Shown here piece after piece: positions 56,616 through 64,000 of a stretch of DNA of 64,000 bases. Source of the stretch: a virus; the IMG/VR virus record IMGVR_UViG_3300040781_000109, positions 1 through 64,000 of that record; one strand, given 5' to 3'. The translations under genes were made by a program, and so were the position numbers. Position 1 is the first letter of the stretch; the number at the start of each line of letters is the position of its first letter. The notes below the pieces were generated by a model. That model was not told the origin of the DNA, ran no database searches, and was given only the letters and a program-made list of their open reading frames with translations.

Positions 56616-57101
56616 ACACAACTTGGTCAATGTGTATAAACACTGATGGTGAAGAAGGTGCAAATGTTGTTTGGGCGGCGGCTTCTAGCTCAACAGTATC
56701 ATTATCCGCCGCCCACATAAATTCAACATAATCACTAGCTTGTTCTATTTTAATATTGTAAGATACACTAAAATCAGTATATACTAAATTTCCATTCAAC
56801 GTTAGTGTTCTTCTAGTATTTTGTTCATCGACGCCATTTTTTCTTATCCAAAAATACACATTCTTTGCAGAAGAATTAGTGCTTAAAACTTGAGCGTTAA
56901 GGTTTATTGAGTACAAACCGGATTGTACGAATAAAACACGGGTATTGAAAACAGGGTCTATATCTATATTTAGATTATCTTGTGATGATGTTAATGCTAT
57001 TTCTTGAGCTGTATTTACTAGATTTAGTGTTTGAGTGTTTGAACTTATTATCGTACCATAGTCTAATCTTTGTTCTATAATTGGCCTAACGAAAATTTCC
57101 C
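56611..57101 (-). pseudogene. C-terminal domain of the 57075-58034 protein in the -1 frame
   Basis: About 160 residues continuing the fibre-like protein in the -1 frame: (G)EIFVRPIIEQ, then a beta-rich domain ending SVFIHIDQVVL. EIFVRP matches what such marine-phage virion proteins show after a THG-type turn. The two frames overlap at 57091-57101 (GGGAAATTTTC on the minus strand). No ATG or GTG start serves it; a TTG at 56916 would give only 101 residues. Confidence 0.6.
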
Positions 57102-58034
57102 GTGGGTCATGTCTGACCTTAGCACTGTTCCCATAGGAGTGACATTATTTGGTGTGGTTGGTTTTATATTAGTAAGACCACCCGAAATTGAAGGATCGCC
57201 ATAAAGTATATTTCCTACCGAATATTGCGAAGTATCAACGTTTCTTATTTTTCCCCAAACGGTAATACGCCCATCTTCATTTGGTAATATATCTTGTGTT
57301 GCAATACCTAAACCGTTTATAGATGAAGACGTTCCATCTGAGACCATAGGAAAAGCAAGTAATTTTGATTCGCCAGGCCCGCCATTACCAGCGCCGAAAA
57401 ACATTACACTAGTACCATTAGTTATCGTATTTGCTGTACCGTTTCTAACATAAGCATAAACTTCTTGACCGATTTGTTGGTTTACGCCATTTGGGTGCTG
57501 TAAATTTAATGTTTGGTCTTTAACATCCCAAGATAGTGTTCCAACTGCCTGCTCTATATTATCTGCATCTATTGTTTCGTCAAATCTTAAATACGTAATT
57601 GGGCCAACACGATCTGTAAACTTGGCAGACTTAGTTGCTGCATCATATTCTAATATATGACTATCATTATTAGGTAGCATTGAGTATCTATCTACATCAT
57701 CAAGACCTCTTAAGTTTACTTCACCGCCACCGCCAATGCTCGACATTTGTTGTTGTATTCTTTGAAGAAACGCGCCATAATGATCATTCATTTCTTTAAA
57801 CGTTACAAACTTTTTATCAACTGGAGTAAGAGGATCTTTCCATCGAGTCGATTCCGCATTTTCGCTAAATGTTTTCTTATTTAGCATTGAAGCAATTTTA
57901 TGAGCCGAAGATTCTTCTTGTGCTTCTAACGGTTTATTTAAAAACTGTACGTCTTCAACAATCGTTAACTTTCGTCTTTTCTCTTCTTGTACCGCCTCTT
58001 CAAGGAGTTTCTTTAGCTCATCCATCTTACTCAT
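57075..58034 (-). CDS. Virion fibre-like protein, first part
   Basis: 319 residues. Helical start MSKMDELKKLLEEAVQEEKRR, a linker, then beta-rich modules (IGGGGEVNLRGLDDVDRY; G-P-I-T-Y-L-R-F; V-M-F-F-G-A-G-N-G-G). It reads like the structural proteins of T4-like marine phages. It stops at TAG in the middle of what should continue as THG-EIFVRP (see the partner entry at 56611-57101). Overlaps the ligase-like gene by 4 nt. Confidence 0.72.
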   Translation of the reverse strand: MSKMDELKKLLEEAVQEEKRRKLTIVEDVQFLNKPLEAQEESSAHKIASMLNKKTFSENAESTRWKDPLTPVDKKFVTFKEMNDHYGAFLQRIQQQMSSIGGGGEVNLRGLDDVDRYSMLPNNDSHILEYDAATKSAKFTDRVGPITYLRFDETIDADNIEQAVGTLSWDVKDQTLNLQHPNGVNQQIGQEVYAYVRNGTANTITNGTSVMFFGAGNGGPGESKLLAFPMVSDGTSSSINGLGIATQDILPNEDGRITVWGKIRNVDTSQYSVGNILYGDPSISGGLTNIKPTTPNNVTPMGTVLRSDMTHGKFSLGQL

Positions 58035-59269
58035 TTTTGCCAGCCCTTAATATATTCGGATGAGAAGTTTGCTTTAGAGAATTGTAACCTATCAACCAGT
58101 TTTAATGAATTTTTACCGTAACGATCTATCGCAACGAATCCTTCTTGACCTGTGACTTCATAACCATTTTTCGTTTTTAGTAAAGTTTTAAGACCATCTA
58201 CTTTGTTTAATTTTTCAATGATGACTAATTTAATATCAACCAAGATGTTATATAATATAAAAACGTTTTCAATATCTCTTTGATTATATTTTTCAAACAT
58301 AGATAATACAGAATTCTTTTTATCCATCTGAGCATTTTTGCCTTTTGGAGTTTTTCTTTTATCGGCTTGTGCCTGATAATAATCTTCGATGAATCTTGTT
58401 AAACCCATTGTAAATGATCTTGGATCACTAACACGTTCACCGTCTCTTACCATCTTATTAATGTAAGTATTTACACGCAAATTCAATTCTTTATTATTCG
58501 CAAGCTCGGCCAATATAGGTTTTTTAATAGTTCTAAATACTTTACCTGCTTTTGATATTAAATCATTTACTTCATCAGTTTCTTGTTTCGTAAATGTAAC
58601 TGATCCTGATTTATCTTCAAATACAGCATCAACAGACCATACACTATTTACTGTTTCGAGATTTGACGCAATCGCCTTTCCAAAACTTGCTGACATTGTT
58701 TCAAAAGAATCTCCTCGGTATGTTGTGTGCCAAACCACACCGATCTTGGATCTGAGTATTGTTTTAGCGAGTTGGCTTTCTTTTGGTATCGCATAAACAA
58801 TCGTGTTAGGATGGAAAGTAATATGCGGTACTCCATCAATCGTATCTTCTTCAATATCATCGCTCGAATAGAGGAAATCACCTTGAACAACTCCTTGGAT
58901 ACCAAGTTTGCGTAGTTCTTTAAGGGCAAGCGTAAATTTATCACGAAGGCTGCCGCTTAAATCATCATCAATGTCTTGTTGGGTTTTATAAACCTTTGGG
59001 TTCTTATTAAATACGCCTTTCTTAGCGACAAAGAATTGACCGTCTGATGGGTCAATGCCGGCAAATATAGCTGGTGCGCCATCCCACTTAACACTCAAGT
59101 TAATAGGCGCACTTGCGTTTCCAGAAAGCATATCACGTAAGCTTCTAAAATAATTTATCACATTTCTTATACCGTTGACTCCACCATCAATAACGGAATC
59201 TTCAGCATGACGAAGGTGGGTATTTTTACCATTCTTGTTTTCGTTTAAATATTGTTTAAACCGAATCAT
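58031..59269 (-). CDS. DUF6267-like KxDG protein with head-targeting-like start
   Basis: 412 residues. MIRFKQYLNENK resembles the tags of head-packaged proteins (L-N-E site). K61-W-D-G-A-P-A-I-F is the nucleotidyl-transferase motif I of RNA/DNA ligases, and D-F-L-Y-S, VVWHTTYRG and later F-V-A-I-D-R are further candidate motifs. DUF6267 recalled for marine phages has this layout. If active it would transfer a nucleotide to its lysine. Predicted, not proven, to be in the virion. Confidence 0.68.
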   Translation of the reverse strand: MIRFKQYLNENKNGKNTHLRHAEDSVIDGGVNGIRNVINYFRSLRDMLSGNASAPINLSVKWDGAPAIFAGIDPSDGQFFVAKKGVFNKNPKVYKTQQDIDDDLSGSLRDKFTLALKELRKLGIQGVVQGDFLYSSDDIEEDTIDGVPHITFHPNTIVYAIPKESQLAKTILRSKIGVVWHTTYRGDSFETMSASFGKAIASNLETVNSVWSVDAVFEDKSGSVTFTKQETDEVNDLISKAGKVFRTIKKPILAELANNKELNLRVNTYINKMVRDGERVSDPRSFTMGLTRFIEDYYQAQADKRKTPKGKNAQMDKKNSVLSMFEKYNQRDIENVFILYNILVDIKLVIIEKLNKVDGLKTLLKTKNGYEVTGQEGFVAIDRYGKNSLKLVDRLQFSKANFSSEYIKGWQK

Positions 59270-59919
59270 TTTATTTTCCTTCCTCTAATAAACCCGTCGG
59301 GTTGAGTTCCTTCTGTAACATAAATCGTCTTAAAACCATTTGTGCACCATTTTAAGTTATTTTCTTTAACAGCAGACCTGCCATACATTGAATTATTTTT
59401 CCCTTTCCCTGTACGGTTTCTTTTAAATGTTTCTGCTGATTTTCTAGCACGTTCTTTACGATCTTCTTCACGATCTTCTTCACTATGGTTATCCCAAGAC
59501 TTTTTAACACTAGTGGACATATTTTTTCTATATTCTGGATTGTCATACCCTTCAAATTTATTATTGATAAAATGTCCATTCCAATTTCTAGCAGTCTTTC
59601 TTTCTTCTTCTGTCATGGATCCCTAATATTCTTTAAGAAGATTAGAGTTACCAGCCTTTCCACCTTTAGCTAAATTATAATAATTAGGAGATTCAACCGC
59701 TGAAAATTTTTCTATATAATACTCTTCTAATTCTAATAACTCGTCAAATGATTCAGATATTTCTAATATTTCTCGTTTAAAATTATTTTTGCCATATTTT
59801 GCTATTGCTTGTTTGAGCAACTTGCCTGATCCTAAATAATTGTCATCTTCTCTAGTACAAAGACCTATATATTGTTTATTATTAATTAAGTTCGTTGTTT
59901 TGTAAATAAACCCATGCAT
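59266..59919 (-). pseudogene. GIY-YIG endonuclease interrupted by an in-frame TAG
   Basis: 98 codons from ATG 59919 (GFIYKTTNLINNKQYIGLC, then Y-L-G-S-G-K-L-L-K-Q-A-I and E-Y-Y-I-E-K-F) end at TAG (59623-59625). The same frame goes on with GS and an ATG at 59616 into a C-terminal DNA-binding part with NUMOD3-like TGKGKNNSMYGR. Together they look like one GIY-YIG homing enzyme of about 217 residues, split by an amber codon. A suppressor or read-through would restore it; none of the eight tRNAs here has a CTA anticodon. Confidence 0.8.
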
Positions 59920-59921
59920 AG

Positions 59922-61244
59922 TTATCTTTTAACCTTCATTTTAAATCCCAATTTATTTTTGGCAGCATATCCAGCCCAGCCAAATTGAAATGATGCATCT
60001 TTAAATCTGTTGTTTTTAAACCTGATTTGTTTGCTTGTTACATCAACGTTAATCTGAATGAGCGCAACTTGCCTAGCAACTCGTGTTAAAGAATCTTTTA
60101 TTTCTTGATCATTATTAAGAATTTTCCAAATAGATTCACCTAAAGGAGATAAGACCAATCTCAATCTATCGTCACCTTGTTTAATTCTATCGGTAAGATT
60201 CATATTCAATAGTGACCAAAATGGTTCCAATGTTTTTATCAGATCTTCCTGTTCTTCAAAACTGTTTACAAAATCGAGAACAGTTTTTAAATTGATACTT
60301 GATACATCAATATCCATAATCTTAGCAAGTAATATTATTGCTTCGGTTTTCATATATTTGTGCAATTCAAACATCTGTTCTTTCATAGGCATATCATTTA
60401 CAATTTTAAATATTGCCAAAGAAGGTTCGTTTGTCAATTCAGCAGTTGTTGCAGTTTTTGATCTATTGTTAATTGAATCTATGATGTTCTGAACAGTAAC
60501 TTTACCACCAGCACCAGATTTTACTGATATTGGATACGGTATGCCTAAACGCATTCCATAAAAATCAATTAGAGCTTCATTGCTTGCTACAGGAAAGTAG
60601 CATGCTTTGAATGAAAGATTGGTTTCAGCCCAGATAGCAGAGAGTATTTCGCCAAAGTCAGCAGATACCTTTGCAAGATCTTTCTTGGAAAATGAGTTAG
60701 TATAATCAATTTTTGAACCAACTGATCTTGCAGCCTCTGCCATGCCAATTAATTCGTTTGCAACTTTTGCATCGTATTTATTTTGTAAGTATGGTGTAAT
60801 TTCAGCTATAATCTGAGAACTTTTTAAAGTTTTGCCAGCTAAACCTAAACTATCAGGATTAAGATCTTTGTTACCAAAAAGCTGCGCACCAGTAACGGCC
60901 GCAGCAGATGAGTTATTTACCCAAGGTATTTCAGTACCAGCTACAAGATCTGTTGAAATATTTTTAGTAAGTCTTAAGACTGAAGTTGGGAATTTAGATG
61001 ATATTGGCGCTTTATCATATTCAAGAATTTCCAAGTCATATTTTCTAAAAATATTTGCAAGTTCTAAATCCGTTCCATTCATTGGGAAACGTATATGATA
61101 CGCGCCTCGGCTTGAATTAGTGAACTTAACACCTTTCAGTTTTTTCTTTATATAGTTTTTTAGCTCTTGTTGATTTTTCCTTAAAGAGGCTTCTAACATG
61201 ATGTTTTGCGATGTCTCTTGTAAGTAGCCTTTAAAATTCATCAT
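59922..61244 (-). CDS. Late protein with head-targeting-like start, unknown
   Basis: 440 residues. The start MNFKGYLQETSQNIMLEASL (second of two adjacent ATGs) carries two L-x-E sites, YLQE and MLEA, as in packaged T4 proteins. The body has no recognised motif (Y-G-M-R-L-G-I-P-Y-P-I-S-V-K-S-G-A-G-G in the middle). Late promoter 42 nt upstream. The endonuclease gene follows 2 nt later. Packaging in the head is inferred. Confidence 0.62.
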   Translation of the reverse strand: MMNFKGYLQETSQNIMLEASLRKNQQELKNYIKKKLKGVKFTNSSRGAYHIRFPMNGTDLELANIFRKYDLEILEYDKAPISSKFPTSVLRLTKNISTDLVAGTEIPWVNNSSAAAVTGAQLFGNKDLNPDSLGLAGKTLKSSQIIAEITPYLQNKYDAKVANELIGMAEAARSVGSKIDYTNSFSKKDLAKVSADFGEILSAIWAETNLSFKACYFPVASNEALIDFYGMRLGIPYPISVKSGAGGKVTVQNIIDSINNRSKTATTAELTNEPSLAIFKIVNDMPMKEQMFELHKYMKTEAIILLAKIMDIDVSSINLKTVLDFVNSFEEQEDLIKTLEPFWSLLNMNLTDRIKQGDDRLRLVLSPLGESIWKILNNDQEIKDSLTRVARQVALIQINVDVTSKQIRFKNNRFKDASFQFGWAGYAAKNKLGFKMKVKR

Positions 61245-61285
61245 TCTAGGTATACCTTATCCTTTATGTTTAATATTCTAACATT

Positions 61286-61293
61286 ATTTATAA
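61286..61293 (-). promoter_or_regulatory. T4-type late promoter (TATAAATA)
   Basis: Exact match at the end of the helicase gene and 42 nt before the 59922-61244 gene. Confidence 0.72.
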
Positions 61294-62718
61294 AAGACCG
61301 TCGGTTTTAAACTGTCCTGTTTTTTTACCACCCATTCTTGAACCAAATGCACCTTTATCAAAAGCAGGACCGTCATCTTTTGGTTGTTTGTTTCCACCAT
61401 CCATCATATTTGTTTGGGCAGATTCTTCGAGATTATAAATTTTCATTTTTGCTCTATCAATTCCTACTAGAAATCTTCGATAATGTGCTAAGTCACCCCA
61501 ACGATTTTTCAATTGTTTAATCATAAGCTGCCCACGATCGTCAAGGTCTTCAGACGTAATCAAACCTAATATACAATCGGCGGTATGAGTAATGCCCATT
61601 GACTCAGACGTATTCGTCAAATCTACGTCGCTGTTTCCATAACCATCTCTATTGAATTGAGATGATGTAACAACTGCGCAATTAAACTCCATTGCAAGGC
61701 CACGGATTTCTTCGGCAATTGACTTAACTAACGTATATGAATTTGCTGCAGCTGCACCACGAACTCGAGCAGACGAACATATGTTCAAATAATCAACAAA
61801 TACTATATCTGGTGTAAAGTTTTTCTTCATTTTTAGTTCGTTTAATAGATGGCGAAAATGACCTGAGTGGGCAGAACCTGTAGGATATTCTTTAATAACT
61901 AACTTACCAGTCGTCTTACTCTTATATCTGTTAATACGCTTTTCATATACATCGCGTGGAATTTCTTTTACTTGGTCAATTGTAATATCCATCATATTTG
62001 CATCAATACGTTCAGCAATACGTTCTTCAGCCATCTCCATTGTAATATACAGAACATTTTTTCCGTACATCATATGATTCGCTGCCATGTGGCATTTAAG
62101 TAAACTTTTTCCTCCGCCTGTGGTAGCCAATAGGACTGTCATTGATTTGCGAGGTAGACCACCCTTGGTGATTGTATTAAGCAAGTCAATATCAAAAGGA
62201 ATGCGCTCTTCTTTCTTATGATAGAAATCATATCGGCTTTCAAATTCTTCAAGATAATCATGCCCAACACTGCTATCAAAGCTAATTCCTAAAGAATCTT
62301 GTAGCATCTTGGGTATTGAACCTTTACCTTCTGTACTCCCATCGTCGGTAGATTCAGAATTAAGAATGGTAATTGCTTTTCTTATTGAATTATATAAGTC
62401 TTTATCTTGGCAGAACTTTTCAGTTTCGTTAAATAAAAATTGAGTGTTTGTATCTTTATCTACCTTCAACTGACTTACAGCATCCATGACTTCAGAATAC
62501 AATGATTCATTTAAGTCAGTTCTTTTCTCCAAAGATAGTTTTAAAGCCTCCAATGAAGGAGGCGATTTGTACTGTATTACATAGTCCGCGTATGTATCAA
62601 ACACTTTGCGGTGGGAATTGTTTTCAAAATACTCATCTTTAATAAATGGGAATACCTTTGCATAATATTCCTTATTATAGACAAGATTAGATAATATCGT
62701 CGTTTCCATCATCTTCAA
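61288..62718 (-). CDS. 41: Replicative DNA helicase (T4 gp41-like)
   Basis: 476 residues. N-terminal primase-binding domain (1-150), then the RecA-like ATPase: Walker A ATTGGGKS (about 198-205), VFVDYLNI, T-S-S-Q-F-N-R-D and a C-terminal basic-glycine tail. It unwinds DNA at the fork and works with gp61. The order uvsX then gp41 matches T4. No intein here. Its start overlaps the uvsX stop by about 32 nt. Confidence 0.94.
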   Translation of the reverse strand: MKMMETTILSNLVYNKEYYAKVFPFIKDEYFENNSHRKVFDTYADYVIQYKSPPSLEALKLSLEKRTDLNESLYSEVMDAVSQLKVDKDTNTQFLFNETEKFCQDKDLYNSIRKAITILNSESTDDGSTEGKGSIPKMLQDSLGISFDSSVGHDYLEEFESRYDFYHKKEERIPFDIDLLNTITKGGLPRKSMTVLLATTGGGKSLLKCHMAANHMMYGKNVLYITMEMAEERIAERIDANMMDITIDQVKEIPRDVYEKRINRYKSKTTGKLVIKEYPTGSAHSGHFRHLLNELKMKKNFTPDIVFVDYLNICSSARVRGAAAANSYTLVKSIAEEIRGLAMEFNCAVVTSSQFNRDGYGNSDVDLTNTSESMGITHTADCILGLITSEDLDDRGQLMIKQLKNRWGDLAHYRRFLVGIDRAKMKIYNLEESAQTNMMDGGNKQPKDDGPAFDKGAFGSRMGGKKTGQFKTDGLL

Positions 62719-63229
62719 TTTTTCCAGGTATTGTCAATTTATATTTACGCTCAATGAATTTATTAAAGTCTGCATCTTTAACAAGACCTTCAAAAAATTC
62801 TTCATCAGCACCTAAATCTTTGGCACGACGTTTAGGCTCAATTAATTCACCGGTTTCGCGGTTCACGACATTATACCAACCCATTGTTGAACCTTTTGCT
62901 ATATGACCAGATTCTATTGCTAAATCGAATAATGCAGACCATTTTTGAATACCTGAATCATATAACACAGTGAAAGGTAATTTTGCTTTTTCACGAACGA
63001 ATCTTGACTTTTCAATATTAATAGTAAATTTCCAACCTGCCAAATCAGTACCTTCTTTTTCCTGGGCTTTACTGATAATGAAGATTTGATTTGCGGAATA
63101 GTAAATTCCAGTGTTATGCGTTACCACTCCGTTTTTAAGTACGTAATGCTGCTCATCATAATTTTCAGTAGCAATTGATAAATCATATACCGGGTTTCTG
63201 CCAACCGGTTTTACACTAACTATTTTCAT
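62687..63229 (-). CDS. uvsX: Intein-C fragment plus C-terminal UvsX
   Basis: 180 residues. Residues 1-39 are a split-intein C-half (VYDLSI ... NGVVTHN). T40 starts the extein, T-G-I-Y-Y-S-A-N-Q-I-F-I-I, the T4 UvsX region after the P-loop part. The C-terminal 140 residues contain N-I-E-K-S-R and G-W-Y-N-V-V. The N-terminal half of UvsX must lie upstream, beyond this window. It has its own early promoter (63274-63302). Confidence 0.9.
   Translation of the reverse strand: MKIVSVKPVGRNPVYDLSIATENYDEQHYVLKNGVVTHNTGIYYSANQIFIISKAQEKEGTDLAGWKFTINIEKSRFVREKAKLPFTVLYDSGIQKWSALFDLAIESGHIAKGSTMGWYNVVNRETGELIEPKRRAKDLGADEEFFEGLVKDADFNKFIERKYKLTIPGKIEDDGNDDII
63113..63229 (-). mobile_element. Split intein 3, C-terminal half (UvsX)
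   Basis: 39 residues ending H-N, with block F VYDLSIATENYDEQHYVL. Extein +1 is T. N-half not in the window. Confidence 0.87.
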
Positions 63230-63380
63230 TTTGTTTCCTTATGTCATTTACATATAGCTTTTTAGCTAACGCTATTATATCAATAAAAGTGTCTGATGTC
63301 AATCCATTATTAATCATATCCTCCGCTTTCATATAATAGCTTTCTTTAGTTGTTTCGGTTAAAGAATCAAAGTTTATCAT
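63216..63380 (-). CDS. 54-residue ORF before the UvsX fragment
   Basis: ATG to TAG. MINFDSLTETTKESYYMKAEDM, then an amphipathic helix DTFIDIIALAKKLYV. It overlaps the UvsX-C start by 14 nt and contains the early promoter at 63274-63302. Function unknown; it may be an accessory of the split intein element. Confidence 0.5.
   Translation of the reverse strand: MINFDSLTETTKESYYMKAEDMINNGLTSDTFIDIIALAKKLYVNDIRKQNENS
63274..63302 (-). promoter_or_regulatory. Early sigma70-type promoter for the UvsX-C fragment
   Basis: TTGACA (63297-63302), 17-bp spacer, TATAAT (63274-63279), inside the 54-residue ORF and about 45 nt before the UvsX-C start. It lets the C-half be transcribed on its own. Confidence 0.83.
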
Positions 63381-64000
63381 TTATTTCACCCACTCTTTCC
63401 ATCTTTCTGATGTTGAATTTAATCTCGTATTAATCATGGATCTAGTTAATCCTAAATCATCACACGCTTCTTTAATACTGCCATAAGCGACACCTTCTAT
63501 TGTTACGGAAACTGCGCCTGGGTTGTTAGAGCCTTGTCTTTCTTTAGAATAACGTTCAAATAAATGATCATGTTTACCAGTGGCCCAAACCTCCTGAATT
63601 TTCTTCTTTCTTCTTTCTTTTGCTTCCGGTGACATATTTAATCTTCTATTTCGTTGCTCTTTAGATATTTTTTCGGGATCTTCGTTAGCATATCTTTCTC
63701 TAACTTTAGCTGAAATATTTAAGTTTCTTTGTTTTATTTCAGCATCAGATAAAGAATTATACCAGCCGAACCACCCATCCCTAGTAATACCATCGTAATC
63801 ATAGCCAGTTTCTGGTATCAGATTTGCCCACTCACTACTTTCAACAACATCATATAAGGAAGAATAATATAATCCTTTATTTCTCAATTCTTCCTTACAT
63901 TCGGTTTCATATAGTAATTCAGTATCAATATATTCAGATCCATGTATTTTTAAATGATTCTTCCAATATAAACCGCTTCCCTTATATTTTTCATAATCTT
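63381..64000 (-). CDS. GIY-YIG/NUMOD homing endonuclease, incomplete at window edge
   Basis: At least 206 codons; the frame is open to the last base of the window, so the start is outside. The visible part reads DYEKYKGSGLYWKNHLK (second half of a GIY-YIG domain), then a basic K-K-rich linker with repeated R-x-N-x-S units, and a C-terminal S-V-T-I-E-G-V-A-Y-G-S-I-K-E-A-C-D-D-L-G-L-T, an IENR/NUMOD1-like DNA-binding helix-turn-helix. It lies on the N-terminal side of the UvsX-C fragment, as expected for the mobile gene inside a split intein. An internal TTG at 63887 is not the true start. Confidence 0.8.
   Translation of the reverse strand, partial: DYEKYKGSGLYWKNHLKIHGSEYIDTELLYETECKEELRNKGLYYSSLYDVVESSEWANLIPETGYDYDGITRDGWFGWYNSLSDAEIKQRNLNISAKVRERYANEDPEKISKEQRNRRLNMSPEAKERRKKKIQEVWATGKHDHLFERYSKERQGSNNPGAVSVTIEGVAYGSIKEACDDLGLTRSMINTRLNSTSERWKEWVK

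Overview
This window reads as about 64 kb of a lytic, T4-like myovirus genome of the marine type. The evidence is a T4 replication and nucleotide set (UvsX, gp41 helicase, gp61 primase, RNase H, dNMP kinase, NrdA/NrdB, ThyA, DHFR, RNA ligase 1), PhoH, a PAAR spike tip, a T4-type lysozyme, tRNAs, T4-type late promoters (TATAAATA) and many proteins typical of T4-like marine phages. The DNA is AT-rich. Every gene I accept lies on the minus strand, so transcription runs from high to low coordinates throughout. The host cannot be named from this sequence.

Layout, low to high coordinate. 1-5.3 kb: an RNA-rich region with eight CCA-encoding tRNAs (Asp, Ile, Met, Pro, Lys, Gly, Glu, Ala), two copies of an unassigned cloverleaf-like RNA with compensatory base changes, another 141-nt structured RNA, two free-standing endonuclease genes, and two copies of a 24-residue microprotein. 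5.3-6.1 kb: a complete flagellin gene with a late promoter. 6.2-30 kb: many small early genes behind near-perfect sigma70 promoters (TTGACA, 17 bp, TATAAT). Among them are glyA, a DUF932 protein, a RecB-like nuclease, PAAR, PhoH, a HAD nucleotidase, rnh, a glycosyltransferase, dNMP kinase, a RuvC-like resolvase, RNA ligase 1, a lipoprotein with a zinc-protease motif and an Acb1-like 2H phosphoesterase. 30.4-39.2 kb: nrdB, a three-piece nrdA broken by two split inteins, thyA, DHFR and primase. 39.3-41.3 kb: lysis genes (holin, a membrane PAS protein, lysozyme) with a gp67-like acidic protein between them. 41.3-50.5 kb: virion genes including a 2090-residue adhesin with eight Ig-like repeats. 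50.5-61.2 kb: late genes for two modular proteins rich in L-x-E protease sites, two glycosyltransferases, a frameshifted fibre-like protein, a ligase-like protein and a protein with a head-targeting-like N-terminus. 61.3-64 kb: gp41 helicase and the C-terminal piece of a split-intein UvsX, then the edge of another endonuclease.

How the genes work together. GlyA, ThyA and DHFR close a thymidylate cycle that feeds NrdA/NrdB and the T4-type replisome. NrdA must be rebuilt by two trans-splicing events and UvsX by one. The two endonuclease genes inside nrdA carry hairpins around a late promoter, a design like that controlling I-TevI in T4. Late promoters mark flagellin, internal-head candidates, glycosyltransferases, a gp67-like protein and a 43-residue ORF, which gives expression timing to several otherwise unknown genes.

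Stretches of more than 300 bases without a protein gene occur only in the RNA region (1336-1713 and 3076-3539), and they hold the tRNAs and structured RNAs listed. The 177 bases at 40474-40650 hold no ORF with a recognisable start.
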